Shown: one piece after another, positions 15,362-24,210 of the stretch
Numbering within the stretch: position 1 is the first letter of the stretch
How the letters are laid out: the number at the start of each line of letters is the position of its first letter
Origin: Candidatus Gastranaerophilales bacterium
GTDB lineage: Bacteria > Cyanobacteriota > Vampirovibrionia > Gastranaerophilales > Gastranaerophilaceae
Assembly: GCA_944322945.1 (NCBI GenBank)
Contig: CALUQN010000004.1
Span: forward strand, 62,001-126,000
Reading direction: 5' to 3'
Length of the DNA: 64,000 nucleotides
Position numbers and translations under genes: made by a program
Notes under the pieces: model-generated
Seen by the model: only the letters and a program-made list of their open reading frames with translations
What the model was told of the DNA's origin: nothing
The model's database searches: none

Positions 15362-16978
15362 ATGACAATCGTAATTTCATCTTCTAAAAATGAAAAAATT
15401 TTTATTGATAAAGATATGATTAATATCGGCACCAACCCGAACTGTGATTTCCAGCTGGATTTGGATTTTGACCTGCTGATTACGGTTCAGTATGTCAAAG
15501 CTGAAAATAAATGTATTGTTATGAATACATTCCACAGCGATAAAATATTCTTTAAAGGCGAAACTTTCGGCAAAATAGAAGTCGGCAATATCTGCAAACT
15601 TTTGACGGCGGATTCATCAGAGTTTATCAGCATAAGAGTTTTGTCAGAAGAAAACGATTCTCCAAGAAAAACTATCAAAGCTATCGGGGAAGAAGATTTT
15701 ACAGAAAACGATATTAAACGCCTCTACGGAAGTGATTCCGATCCGATTACACGCGTAAAAATCGAAAAGCAAAAAGAAGATATCGAAAGCGCCCGCGTTG
15801 CTATTATTAAGCAGGCCGGCTATACGATTACTGATTTGAAACATAAATTGTCATCCAATTTTAAAACAAGTTTATTTCTGCACATTGCAATGTTTTTCGG
15901 TGCAGTAATGTGTGCTTTCGGATTGTCTAATTATTTGATGGGATTGTCCATTGCAGATTCTGCCAATTATATGCACCTTCCGACAAACATTAAAATCTGG
16001 TTTGTATATTCAATACTTGTTTACGGAATTTGCCTGCTGATGAAACAGGGCGTATATCAGTCTCTGGTTAACAAATCAGTCAGAGACGTTCTGCCGACAT
16101 CACGTTTTGCGGAAACTTTCTTCATCGGATTTGCAACACTTTTAATGCTCGGTGTTTATGCGATTAACCTTGTTTATTTTATGAATGTTAAAGACTTTGT
16201 GGTATTTGCAATATTTATTTCACTGTTCTTTGCCGGTTTAACTGCCGGACTTGCAGTGGGCTGCGGGTATTTTAAATACAGCGGCAACGCGCTTTCTTTG
16301 AGCCTTAACAAACATGAATACAGAGAAGATTTTGAAGCTGTTTTGAAAGCATACAGACAGTGGATTGAAAGATATGTTAACAATCTCGGCAAAACCAAAA
16401 TTCAGTATATAAAAGATAAATTATTCAATTTGCAGATAAAATCGGTATTTGAAATTATAATCGGGCTTTTGACAGCACCGTTTCTGGCTTATGGTGTATC
16501 AAACACTCTTGCAATGTGTTTTCCGGAAGCTGCCGGATGGGTCAGAATTTCCGGCTTGAGAATAAGCCCTGTATTTTTGGTTCTGGCAACATTTTTGATT
16601 ATTTTTGCGTTCTTTTCATTTGTAAGTGCATTCACCAGCACAAAGAAAATTCAAGCCTCGGAAGTTATCAAGCAGGACGGGTTCAGTGATTTTATGCACC
16701 ACGGGGTTGATATTTACGGGCTTGAGGGCGTGAGAAAAATCAATTCAGATAAAGTTCGCGCGTTTGTGATTGCATGTTCAATTATTTTCATTGAATTTTC
16801 AATGAACGTGTCATACTTTATGACCGAAATCGGCGGAGATTTGTCAGGAATTTTCCTGAGCTTAATTGCTGCGCTTGTTCCGACAGCTCTCCTGATTGCG
16901 GAAACGCTTATGCTCAGCCAGACACGTTTTGAAATTTATGCTTGTGATGAACTGATTTCTAAAATTGATAAAGATTAA
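15362..16978 (+). CDS. Large polytopic membrane protein with FHA-like N-terminal domain
   Basis: 538 residues with an AAAGAGG site ahead of the ATG. Residues 1-95 form a beta-rich domain with an FHA-like pattern (DKDMINIGTNPNCDFQLDLD), but the conserved phosphothreonine-binding Arg and Ser are not evident. A charged linker (residues about 100-155) leads to eight or so hydrophobic helices in two groups (about 175-320 and 360-530), with a cytoplasmic-looking charged loop between (about 325-355). I do not recognise the membrane part as a known transporter. Its gap to the next gene is two bases, so it is co-expressed with the TonB-like proteins downstream. Confidence 0.6.
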   Translation: MTIVISSSKNEKIFIDKDMINIGTNPNCDFQLDLDFDLLITVQYVKAENKCIVMNTFHSDKIFFKGETFGKIEVGNICKLLTADSSEFISIRVLSEENDSPRKTIKAIGEEDFTENDIKRLYGSDSDPITRVKIEKQKEDIESARVAIIKQAGYTITDLKHKLSSNFKTSLFLHIAMFFGAVMCAFGLSNYLMGLSIADSANYMHLPTNIKIWFVYSILVYGICLLMKQGVYQSLVNKSVRDVLPTSRFAETFFIGFATLLMLGVYAINLVYFMNVKDFVVFAIFISLFFAGLTAGLAVGCGYFKYSGNALSLSLNKHEYREDFEAVLKAYRQWIERYVNNLGKTKIQYIKDKLFNLQIKSVFEIIIGLLTAPFLAYGVSNTLAMCFPEAAGWVRISGLRISPVFLVLATFLIIFAFFSFVSAFTSTKKIQASEVIKQDGFSDFMHHGVDIYGLEGVRKINSDKVRAFVIACSIIFIEFSMNVSYFMTEIGGDLSGIFLSLIAALVPTALLIAETLMLSQTRFEIYACDELISKIDKD

Positions 16979-16980
16979 TC

Positions 16981-17805
16981 ATGAATATTTTAAAATTTAT
17001 TTCATTAACAACATTAATTGTGATAATAACAGCCGCGGTAATTTTGACAAAACCGGTCATGCACAAACCAGCGGTGCTGGAAGATGCCGCGTTTACTTTA
17101 GCTTCTCTTGAAAAGAAAACTCCGGTCAAAGAAGTCAAAACGGATTTTCCTTCCTCCCTGCCGCCTGCGCAAAAGACAGTTGTCCAAAAGCCTGCGCCCG
17201 TGGTGAAAAGGATTGTCAGAATTGTGAAACAGGAGGTTCCGGCACCCACACAAACTGTCACCGTAAAGCAACACCCCGTTCAGCAAAAACCGCAGCCAGT
17301 CAAGACTGTAACAACTGAAAAAACAGAAGTTAAACTTCCTGTCAAAATACTTGAGACTGCAAATGAACCTGTCGAAATTGAAAAACCGGTTAAACTCGAA
17401 GTTGAAAAGCCCGTCAAAGTTGTTACAACACCTGTAAACACCGCACCGCTCACTGAAAAAGAAGAAATCATTGCCTGGAACAAATGGAGGAGTGATTTGC
17501 AAAACAAGGTTATGCGGGATGCCAAAATAAATGCGCCCGTCGGAACGACTTTTTATTTTTCCTGCACGGTTGATAAGTTCGGTAATATTTCCAACATAAA
17601 CACCTGGTCTGATAACGACTACTACACGCCGCTTGCCAAACGGGTCATAAAACCGGTTCTGAGCAGCTATCAAAACCAGCCGATACTGAAATTCCCGGCG
17701 CGTACACAGCGTACTATTACCAATGTTAACGGCTCTTTTACAATGGCGTTTACTGACCGCTACTCAACTCCTGCGGACTATTCCGATTATGAAAGGATAA
17801 AATAA
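16981..17805 (+). CDS. TonB-like periplasm-spanning protein
   Basis: 274 residues: an N-terminal membrane segment (residues 5-23), a long Pro/Lys/Val/Glu-rich stalk with repeated P-V-K/E-P-V units (residues about 38-160), and a C-terminal globular region (residues about 165-274) whose start, WNKWRSDLQNKVMRDAKINA then GTTFYFSCTVDKFGNISN, resembles the TonB C-terminal/TolA-like fold. It is predicted to stretch through the periplasm from the inner membrane. Translation of a 45-residue membrane ORF begins immediately after its stop. Confidence 0.65.
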   Translation: MNILKFISLTTLIVIITAAVILTKPVMHKPAVLEDAAFTLASLEKKTPVKEVKTDFPSSLPPAQKTVVQKPAPVVKRIVRIVKQEVPAPTQTVTVKQHPVQQKPQPVKTVTTEKTEVKLPVKILETANEPVEIEKPVKLEVEKPVKVVTTPVNTAPLTEKEEIIAWNKWRSDLQNKVMRDAKINAPVGTTFYFSCTVDKFGNISNINTWSDNDYYTPLAKRVIKPVLSSYQNQPILKFPARTQRTITNVNGSFTMAFTDRYSTPADYSDYERIK

Positions 17806-17943
17806 ATGACAAAAAATAAAATTTTTGCAGTTTTAATAATCTTAGCACTAATCTTTGTGACAGCTGCGGCAGTTCACACAAAGCCGGAATTGCACAAAAC
17901 TTTTGAAATTCAGATTTTGAAATTTATAAAGGCTGACAACTGA
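17806..17943 (+). CDS. Small membrane protein in the TonB-like cluster
   Basis: A 45-residue ORF starting with an ATG directly after the TAA of the preceding gene (17803-17805). It ends in a TGA that overlaps the next gene's ATG by one base (TGATG at 17941-17945). The sequence MTKNKIFAVLIILALIFVTA is a single transmembrane helix with a basic start, followed by about 25 mostly polar residues. Both junctions are tight, which strongly suggests it is translated. It could be a remnant of a paralogue's N-terminus, since its layout parallels the first 30 residues of the upstream TonB-like protein. Confidence 0.65.
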   Translation: MTKNKIFAVLIILALIFVTAAAVHTKPELHKTFEIQILKFIKADN

Positions 17944-18941
17944 TGTACAAATGCACTGACTGCGGAAAAATTACAAAAGACAAACCTCAATATTGCGACT
18001 GCGGGAACAATATTTTTGAAGAAGTTGATGCCCCGCAGACCGGCGCCCCAAGCCGCAGAGATTACGGTCTGCATTCCGGTAAGAATAATTTTTCTCTGCC
18101 GGCAGATTTTGACCGGCTGTCAGTTGCGATTTTTGTTATTTGTTTAATCTTAGCGGTAATTCCGTGGTTTTTCGTCCTCAGACCTTTGCCGAAAAACGAA
18201 ACAAAGCATTCAGTAAAACCGGTTGAAGTCAAAAAAAGTCTGCCTGATTTTGAAAGTTTGTGGGACGACACTCCAATTGCACAGCCAACACCTGCGGCAG
18301 AAAATATTGAGCTCCAAACAGTTGAACAGCCGCAGACAATTATTGAATACGTTACCCAGATAGTTCAGGTGCCGCGCCGCGAGCCGAAAGTCACACCGCC
18401 TGCCCCAAAACCTCAATCACAGACTGCCTCACAGCCTAAAAAAGAGGAAGTGAAGCAGCAGCCAAAGCCTAAAACACAAACTCAAAATAAGCCGCAAACT
18501 AAAGATAAACCGGATGTCATTAACCGTATTGAACAAAAGTTAGCGCAAAATTCTGCCCCGTCACAAAAAACTGAAAATCAACAAAAAAGCACTGTAGCAA
18601 AACCACAGCCAAAACCTCAAACACCAAAGCCAACGGCTGAAGAATTAGCTGCCTTAAATCAATACCGAAATAATCTCCGGATGATTTTACTTTCAAAATT
18701 AAATGTCCAAAGTATCATCGGAGAAGGGGAATGCGATATTGAATTTGCCATAGACCGCTCCGGAAAGCTTATTAACCGGAATTTTTCCAAGCAGTCATCC
18801 AACAAAACCCTCAATGATGCTGTTTATTACATGCTGATGAGTGTTCCTGTGTATCAGCCGCCGCCAAAAGCTTACAAAGGCGAGATGATACGTCTGCATT
18901 TTTACATCAATAACGGTTACTACGAAATAAGCTTTAAATAA
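17943..18941 (+). CDS. Zinc-ribbon plus TonB-like C-terminal domain protein
   Basis: 332 residues. An N-terminal cytoplasmic zinc ribbon (MYKCTDCGKITKDKPQYCDC) is followed by one membrane helix (residues about 58-78) and a long Pro/Gln/Lys-rich stalk (residues about 85-235). The C-terminal domain (ALNQYRNNLRMILLSKLNV, then CDIEFAIDRSGKLINRNFSK and VYQPPPKAYKGEMIRLHFYI) matches TonB/TolA C-terminal domains. The cytoplasmic zinc ribbon fused to a periplasm-spanning stalk is an uncommon combination. The start codon overlaps the stop of the small membrane ORF. Confidence 0.65.
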   Translation: MYKCTDCGKITKDKPQYCDCGNNIFEEVDAPQTGAPSRRDYGLHSGKNNFSLPADFDRLSVAIFVICLILAVIPWFFVLRPLPKNETKHSVKPVEVKKSLPDFESLWDDTPIAQPTPAAENIELQTVEQPQTIIEYVTQIVQVPRREPKVTPPAPKPQSQTASQPKKEEVKQQPKPKTQTQNKPQTKDKPDVINRIEQKLAQNSAPSQKTENQQKSTVAKPQPKPQTPKPTAEELAALNQYRNNLRMILLSKLNVQSIIGEGECDIEFAIDRSGKLINRNFSKQSSNKTLNDAVYYMLMSVPVYQPPPKAYKGEMIRLHFYINNGYYEISFK

Positions 18942-18946
18942 ATAGA

Positions 18947-18979
18947 AAAGCCGGTGAAGAAATTATACCGGCTTTTTTG
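18947..18979 (+). terminator. Terminator closing the envelope operon
   Basis: AAAAGCCGGT pairs with ACCGGCTTTT around an 11-12-base loop, followed by TTGTTG. With A- and T-rich flanks it can serve both the + strand operon and the convergent gene at 18988-19713. Confidence 0.8.
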
Positions 18980-18987
18980 TTGTTATA

Positions 18988-19713
18988 TTAGTTGTTATTA
19001 ACTTTATATTCCAATAACATCTCAAGATGTTTGGGAAATTTAGGCGGAAATTTATCAAACGGGGCAGTGTCTTTGATTATATCAAGAATTTCATTGTCAA
19101 TATTCTCTTTGCCTGAAGCATGTTGAAGTTCACATTTGACAATTTCTCCGTCAGAATTTATATTGAGATATATTTTGACAGGGGTTTCTGGTTTGGCGGA
19201 AAGATTTTTATTCAATCTTCTTGTCAATTGCAGGCTGATATCGGACATATAGGCTCTATCTGTATACAAAGAGCCGTACGGCATAAATTGAACAAAGTCA
19301 TTGCTTGCGCCGTCATAAATTTGGATATATTTCAACCGTCCTGACGGATAGTCATAGATGGCATCACTTTTGGGATTGGAAAGTTTTTCCACTGATACTG
19401 CCGTCAAATCATTTGTCTTTTTGTTATAAAGCAGCTCTGCGTAACGATATTGGACGTAATAATAATTTGGATTTTGGTATTTATTTTGTTTGTTTGGGAT
19501 TAAATTTTCATTGTACGTATCAGAAATTTTTCTGGTATCAATTCGTATTCTGGGAATAAGATTTTTGAAGACTTTTTCACTTGCCAGATTAACAAAATTA
19601 TATCCGCCGCTATCCTGTTCTGTCAGCTGATAAGGGACGATAAAATCTTTTGCGTTAACCTGAGAAGCTCCCAGTAAAATTCCGCACAACGCGGTCAATA
19701 ATATTTTTTTCAT
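18988..19713 (-). CDS. Exported TonB C-terminal-like protein
   Basis: A 241-residue protein with a signal peptide (residues 1-21, MKKILLTALCGILLGASQVNA). The middle part is Tyr/Asn-rich. The end (residues about 160-241: AKPETPVKIYLNINSDGEIV, then KCELQHASGKENIDNEILDI and FDKFPPKFPKHLEMLLEYKV) carries the TonB_C pattern of the 'energy transducer TonB' family. It lacks a membrane anchor, so it would be free in the periplasm or attached to a partner. It is the third TonB-C-like protein in 3 kb, convergent with the cluster. Confidence 0.6.
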   Translation of the reverse strand: MKKILLTALCGILLGASQVNAKDFIVPYQLTEQDSGGYNFVNLASEKVFKNLIPRIRIDTRKISDTYNENLIPNKQNKYQNPNYYYVQYRYAELLYNKKTNDLTAVSVEKLSNPKSDAIYDYPSGRLKYIQIYDGASNDFVQFMPYGSLYTDRAYMSDISLQLTRRLNKNLSAKPETPVKIYLNINSDGEIVKCELQHASGKENIDNEILDIIKDTAPFDKFPPKFPKHLEMLLEYKVNNN

Positions 19714-19902
19714 ATCTCAGACTTATCCTATAAATTTAACTATAAAAATTATACCATACGTTTTTTTTAACTGACATCATTCAGATACTTTATTATTTCT
19801 TGAAGCCTTAATGCAGTGTAGCTGCCGGCTGATTGCTGACAGCAGAAAACGGCACAGCATTGTCGTGTATATTGCTTTTTATTCAGCCGGCATTGCAAAA
19901 GT

Positions 19903-21474
19903 TTAGTGTCCGTCTGGAGCTGCCTCTTTTTTTGCTGCATCCGCTAATTTTTCAGCAGAATAATCCGCCGTACCTGGGAATTCATTTTGTCCTGTTGTTA
20001 CTTTTGTTATCCAGTATTGAACTTTCGGGATAACAGTTGACAGGAATATTGCAGATATTGCAAACCCTGTGCCCCAGTTAAACATATTGAATGCAAAGTT
20101 TTTGTAGTTAACTTTTTTCAGTAATTTTTCTGTTATATCAACGCCGGCTTCTTTTGCTTCCTGGACAACGTGTTTTGCATAATGGTAAACATCTTCTTTC
20201 AGAGTTTCAAGGTGCTTGTTGTTTACGTAAGCAAACGGGTCGCAGTGAGCCCCGCCTGTTTCTATATTGTATATGTTGTCTATAAATTCAGGTGAATTTA
20301 AGACCCCGCCGCGGAAGATATCTTTTACCTGAGTTTTTGTCAAGATGTCAACACCCTCAAGCGGCGGCTGTAATTTTGACATCTTTCTTGCTATTTCTTC
20401 ATACTTTCCGGCATCCGCAGGGAAGTCTGCTTTTACAGTCTCTATAAAATCGTCAAGATGAATTATGCCGTGTTTGAACTTTCTGGACATTGAATCAGAA
20501 ATCAAATGTGAACGGTGGCTGTCACCGTATATAAGTTCAGCAAATTTTTCAGGCTTCATTTTGCCGCCGTTTTCTTTCAAATATTCCATCATCACATCGT
20601 GGATTTGTTTTGCTGCAACCGGATTTAATCTCGTTTTTCGTCCGCCCTGCTCAATCATGTTCATCCATCTGTTCATATTCGGCATATTGAACATGTAGAA
20701 ATATATTGATGACAAATCACGCCACAAAACCTCGGTTCTTTCGTGGTTGTTTCTTGAACTTATGGCACGACCTCCTGCAATACCCACGTCTGTTGATAAA
20801 AGCTGATATGTCGGATTGTTTTCAAAGTTATGCGCAAGCGCAAGCATTGTCTGGACTCCGTTTCCTTCAAACGTTAACTCATTATCTTTGTTGTTTATTT
20901 TGTCAATATAATTTTTTAATCTTACTCGTGAATTTTCAAAAACATATTTTCTCGGATTTTCTTTCATCTCTTCCATATGTTTTTCGTGGATTTGTGCGGT
21001 GATATGCTGGTTAATCTTAGGCACAACAAAACCGACAAGCGCGTTTGCCAGCAAGATACTTGCGCCGACTTTCATGCACTTAAAGACCCCCAGAGTTTTG
21101 TCCGTAAATTTCGGGTATTTCATTATAAAGTTTCTGAGCGGATTTCTTACCTTATCCTTACCCACATCAAACGCTGCTGTCGGAAGTTTTAAAATCATTT
21201 TTCCGAAATAGTCGTTCATTGCATTAAAGCCTTTTACTCCTCCAAACCAGAATAAGGCGCCGACTGTCTCTTCCGTACCGCGTTCTCTGGCTTCTTCATA
21301 GCCGCCTCTTTTATATGCCTGAATTGTTCTTCCTCCGGTTACAAAAGCTTCTAGCAAAATCAACGGCGCCATTGTATGGCTTGCTAACCCGCGGACAAAT
21401 CTGCGAGGAATTGCATACTGTCTTATCGTTTGAGGATTTTTGTTAATCAGGGTCGGTTGTATTGTATTCGGCAT
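19903..21474 (-). CDS. Large membrane-associated protein of unknown function
   Basis: 523 residues. I do not recognise a family. Hydrophobic segments occur at about residues 30-45, 133-152 and 470-490, and the remainder is helical and charged, with a CDPFAYVN segment near residue 410. No signal peptide or catalytic motif is visible. The start ATG at 21474 has no strong SD. The 260-base gap upstream is shared with a divergent membrane protein of similar character (21738-22595), and the two may share regulation. Probably specific to this bacterial lineage. Confidence 0.6.
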   Translation of the reverse strand: MPNTIQPTLINKNPQTIRQYAIPRRFVRGLASHTMAPLILLEAFVTGGRTIQAYKRGGYEEARERGTEETVGALFWFGGVKGFNAMNDYFGKMILKLPTAAFDVGKDKVRNPLRNFIMKYPKFTDKTLGVFKCMKVGASILLANALVGFVVPKINQHITAQIHEKHMEEMKENPRKYVFENSRVRLKNYIDKINNKDNELTFEGNGVQTMLALAHNFENNPTYQLLSTDVGIAGGRAISSRNNHERTEVLWRDLSSIYFYMFNMPNMNRWMNMIEQGGRKTRLNPVAAKQIHDVMMEYLKENGGKMKPEKFAELIYGDSHRSHLISDSMSRKFKHGIIHLDDFIETVKADFPADAGKYEEIARKMSKLQPPLEGVDILTKTQVKDIFRGGVLNSPEFIDNIYNIETGGAHCDPFAYVNNKHLETLKEDVYHYAKHVVQEAKEAGVDITEKLLKKVNYKNFAFNMFNWGTGFAISAIFLSTVIPKVQYWITKVTTGQNEFPGTADYSAEKLADAAKKEAAPDGH

Positions 21475-21737
21475 GTTTTAATTCTTTTCCACACATATCA
21501 CAGTTCATTTAATACCGGTGAATATAAAAATTTGCCTGTGCAAAGTTTTATATTTTGATAAAATCTCTGTTTTTACTTGATATTTCAGGCTTTTAAGCTT
21601 TGTAAATCTTGCTTAACATTATTTCCGTTTTATAGTGTAGCACAGATATCAATTAAGAATTGTTAAATTTTCCGTTAAAATAGCAATAGTTTTTTTTACG
21701 TGTTTTATGTATCATATAGAAGAAAGAAGATGTAATT

Positions 21738-22595
21738 ATGGTAGTTAAATCTGTAAATTATCAAACCTTAAACAGCGGCTCTGCATATAATAATTTTAAA
21801 CAAAGAATTAATACAACAAATCAACAAGAATTTTCCGCATCAGAGCATAAAACAGAAGAAGATAATGTCAAAGCCGGCGCCTTTTTAGGGTCAGCCCTCG
21901 GGGTTGCGGCAACCACGGCTGTAATCGCCAAAAAACAGGGTTACTCCCTTAACCCCATGCGGCTTTTTATGACTAAAGCCAAAAACTGGGCTATATTCAA
22001 TATTAATAAGGACAAAAAAGTTAAATATGAAACCGGTGAAATTCTTGCACTGGGTGCTTCATCAGTAGCCGGAGGTTTTATAGGCGGAACAATAACCGAT
22101 GACAAAAAGAATATTAAAGCTAAAGCTCGTGAAAGCTTAAATCAGCTTGTCGGTAATATTCTAATACCAATAGGGGCTATAGGCGGCACAGGACTGGTTT
22201 ATTCCGATATGAAGCTAAAATCAGGCAAAAGTATTCAAAAAATTGTTACAAATGCCATGCCGCAGCTGAACGGTACAAACAAAGCAGTCAAAGTCATCAA
22301 CGGAATGATTAAAGCAATCCCGACCCTTGCAGTGACAGCAGCTGCTCTGGGTACAGGAATTGTCGCCGGTAACAAAGTTTCAAACTTTATCAACGAAAAA
22401 ATTTATAAAAAAGAAATTGACCGTGATATCAAAGCAACCGATTTTGCACCGCACCTTGATGATGTATGTCTTGCCGCATCTATTATGGCACCAAAATCTA
22501 CCTTCTGGGCAGGTGTTGCAAGATTAGTGCCTGTAGTGCTTACAGTTCCGGGTTACGAAGCCGGAAGTGCTGCAGAAAAACCGGTTACAAAATAG
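21738..22595 (+). CDS. Glycine-rich membrane-associated protein of unknown function
   Basis: 285 residues, AAGAAGATG context at the start. The polar Asn/Gln-rich N-terminus (residues 1-45, with EFSASEH at 31-37) resembles the F-x-G/A N-termini of other small proteins here, though placed later. Then come several Ala/Gly-rich hydrophobic stretches (about residues 48-65, 100-125, 145-160, 200-220), often G-x-x-x-G, typical of glycine-zipper membrane segments, and a C-terminal hydrophobic piece. Function unknown. Confidence 0.6.
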   Translation: MVVKSVNYQTLNSGSAYNNFKQRINTTNQQEFSASEHKTEEDNVKAGAFLGSALGVAATTAVIAKKQGYSLNPMRLFMTKAKNWAIFNINKDKKVKYETGEILALGASSVAGGFIGGTITDDKKNIKAKARESLNQLVGNILIPIGAIGGTGLVYSDMKLKSGKSIQKIVTNAMPQLNGTNKAVKVINGMIKAIPTLAVTAAALGTGIVAGNKVSNFINEKIYKKEIDRDIKATDFAPHLDDVCLAASIMAPKSTFWAGVARLVPVVLTVPGYEAGSAAEKPVTK

Positions 22596-22680
22596 TATCG
22601 TTATTTCAATTTTACACAGGCTGAGCCGCTGACACATCCGGCAAAAATTGGAAGTTATATAAAAGTTTCAACCAAATAAT

Positions 22681-22767
22681 ATGTCATCCCGAATTTATTT
22701 CGGGATCTTACGGTTGGAAACAGTTGCTTCAAGTTGGTAAGACCCTGAAACAAGTTCAGGGTGACAA
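22681..22767. repeat. Interspersed repeat copy (CCCGAA...TTCGGG / CCTGAA...TTCAGG hairpins)
   Basis: Two hairpins, TCATCCCGAATTTATTTCGGGA and GACCCTGAAACAAGTTCAGGG, are separated by about 30 bases. The unit matches 55842-56050 closely, except that the latter contains an extra block of about 50 bases. It sits between the ends of convergent genes (stop at 22595; minus-strand gene from 22846). Confidence 0.75.
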
Positions 22768-22845
22768 TTTTAGCCATTATTAGTGGAATTTGTTATATAA
22801 GTCTCTCAAAATTAGTCTGCGCCGCCAGCGAAGTCTTATGACAAC

Positions 22846-23346
22846 TTAAATATCAGGATTAGTCGGGGTGTCTCTGAATTTGCTTATCTCTTCAAAGTAG
22901 CTTTCAAGCGCGATATAACCTTTGTAAATCTCGTTTGAAATGTTGGCATATCTGTTTGCGTCAAGGAATTTTAATTCCTTTGTGCGGATATCCAAAATAG
23001 CATCAGCATCGGCGCGTAATTTTTCGTCAGGGGAAGCTGCCCATTTTTGTAAAAGAGCAATTTCTTCATACATTTGTTTTACTGTGGTGTATTCAAGTGT
23101 ATTAAAATCGTATTTTTGAAGAAGAGCCTTTTCCGCATTGGTAATTCTGCTCATCACTGCCTGGAATTTGAAAACACGTTTGATGACAATATAGTTGTCA
23201 GCCGCTTTTTTGTGAGAAAACGGGACATTGTTCTTGGCAAGAAGCGCTGCGTATGACCTTGATGTAAATACTGCATCTTCACGCGAAAAAGCACTTCTGG
23301 AAGTTAAATCGAAATCTGATCTTTTTTCAATTATGTCATCTAACAT
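22846..23346 (-). CDS. Helical protein of unknown function
   Basis: 166 residues, start supported by GGAGGGG before the ATG. It is almost entirely helical and charged with no membrane segment, Cys or known motif. Its length and helix pattern suggest a three- to four-helix bundle. It lies on the same strand as speD, but a terminator (about 23438-23475) separates them, so it is probably transcribed alone. Confidence 0.55.
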   Translation of the reverse strand: MLDDIIEKRSDFDLTSRSAFSREDAVFTSRSYAALLAKNNVPFSHKKAADNYIVIKRVFKFQAVMSRITNAEKALLQKYDFNTLEYTTVKQMYEEIALLQKWAASPDEKLRADADAILDIRTKELKFLDANRYANISNEIYKGYIALESYFEEISKFRDTPTNPDI

Positions 23347-23437
23347 CTTTTCCCCTCCGAACTATATCTTAAATAAATAATAAAATAATCATGCATTTTT
23401 GTCATGCATGATTGACAACTTTTTTACATAAATTAAA

Positions 23438-23475
23438 AAAAGAGCCAATCCTTTATCGGAGAGGCTCTTTTTTGT
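23438..23475 (-). terminator. Terminator downstream of speD
   Basis: AAAAAAGAGCC and GGCTCTTTTTT pair around a 16-base loop. The flanking A and T runs make it usable in both directions; on the minus strand it closes the speD transcript. Confidence 0.85.
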
Positions 23476-23489
23476 TTGTTAATTATGAA

Positions 23490-23945
23490 TTAATTTTCAA
23501 GCTGCTGCATAATTTCAAAAGGTTTTTCAGCAACTTTCATGGTTTCTTCATCAATAATTCCTCTTTTTAATTCCGTGAAAGTAGCTTTTTTAGAATTAAA
23601 CATTTTTTTGAGGAATTCATAAGACACTTTTGGATCGCATTTGTCACCACAAGTGAATAAATCAACGGCGGCATAACCCAATTCCGGCCATGTATGTATT
23701 GCAAGATGGCTTTCAGAGATAATTACAACTCCCGAAACGCCATACGGGTTAAACATATGAAAACATTTTTGAACAATTGTTGCTCCGCATTCTAAGGCTG
23801 CGTCTACCATATATTTTTCAACCTTGTCCAGGCTGTTTAATGTGTTGGGGTCGCATTCGAAAAATTCTGCTAATACATGTTGTCCCAAGTGGATTTCCTT
23901 TTTACCGTTTTCTTTAAACGCTGTAAATGGTGATGTTATTGCCAA
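23490..23945 (-). CDS. speD: S-adenosylmethionine decarboxylase proenzyme (SpeD)
   Basis: 151 residues, prokaryotic class 1B enzyme that makes decarboxylated SAM for spermidine synthesis. The self-cleavage site is ISESHLAIHTWPELGY: cleavage between Glu78 and Ser79 would form the pyruvoyl group, with His84 and Cys99 as the other catalytic residues at the usual spacing. The start is a TTG eight bases after a perfect AGGAGG. The N-terminus is about 17 residues longer than classical SpeD; a second in-frame TTG at residue 20 (with AAGGAA ahead) is an alternative. An out-of-frame ATG mini-ORF overlaps the TTG (see findings). Confidence 0.93.
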   Translation of the reverse strand: MAITSPFTAFKENGKKEIHLGQHVLAEFFECDPNTLNSLDKVEKYMVDAALECGATIVQKCFHMFNPYGVSGVVIISESHLAIHTWPELGYAAVDLFTCGDKCDPKVSYEFLKKMFNSKKATFTELKRGIIDEETMKVAEKPFEIMQQLEN

Positions 23946-23950
23946 TTCAT
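23936..23950 (-). promoter_or_regulatory. Four-codon mini-ORF overlapping the speD start
   Basis: Between the AGGAGG (23954-23959) and the speD TTG (23945), an out-of-frame ATG-AAT-TGG-CAA-TAA (23950 down to 23936) spans the start codon. The ATG is only three bases from the SD, the TTG eight, so initiation should favour TTG, but the two could compete. Confidence 0.35.
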
Positions 23951-24210
23951 GTGCCTCCTTTTATAAGTTCTACTTACTACATTGTTATACTTACGCTATA
24001 ACATATTACAATAAACAATGAAAAATTTGTAAAATTTACACTTAAAATTTTATTTTTTTTATTTTCCGCACTGCCTCTAAAGCTATAAACCGCAACAGGT
24101 TTGCATTTTGCACCGGTTATGTTTATTAAGTTTTATTAACCATGTAGTATTTCAGATGCAGTTAAAAGAAATTTGTTGCATATAAAATTGAGCTATTATA
24201 AAATTAACTT

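Noticed and set aside
17098-17673. Long minus-strand frame (191 codons) opposite the TonB-like gene
   Set aside because: It arises because the Pro/Lys/Val-rich stalk avoids stops on the opposite strand; Phe/Arg/Asn-rich translation without any domain or start signal.
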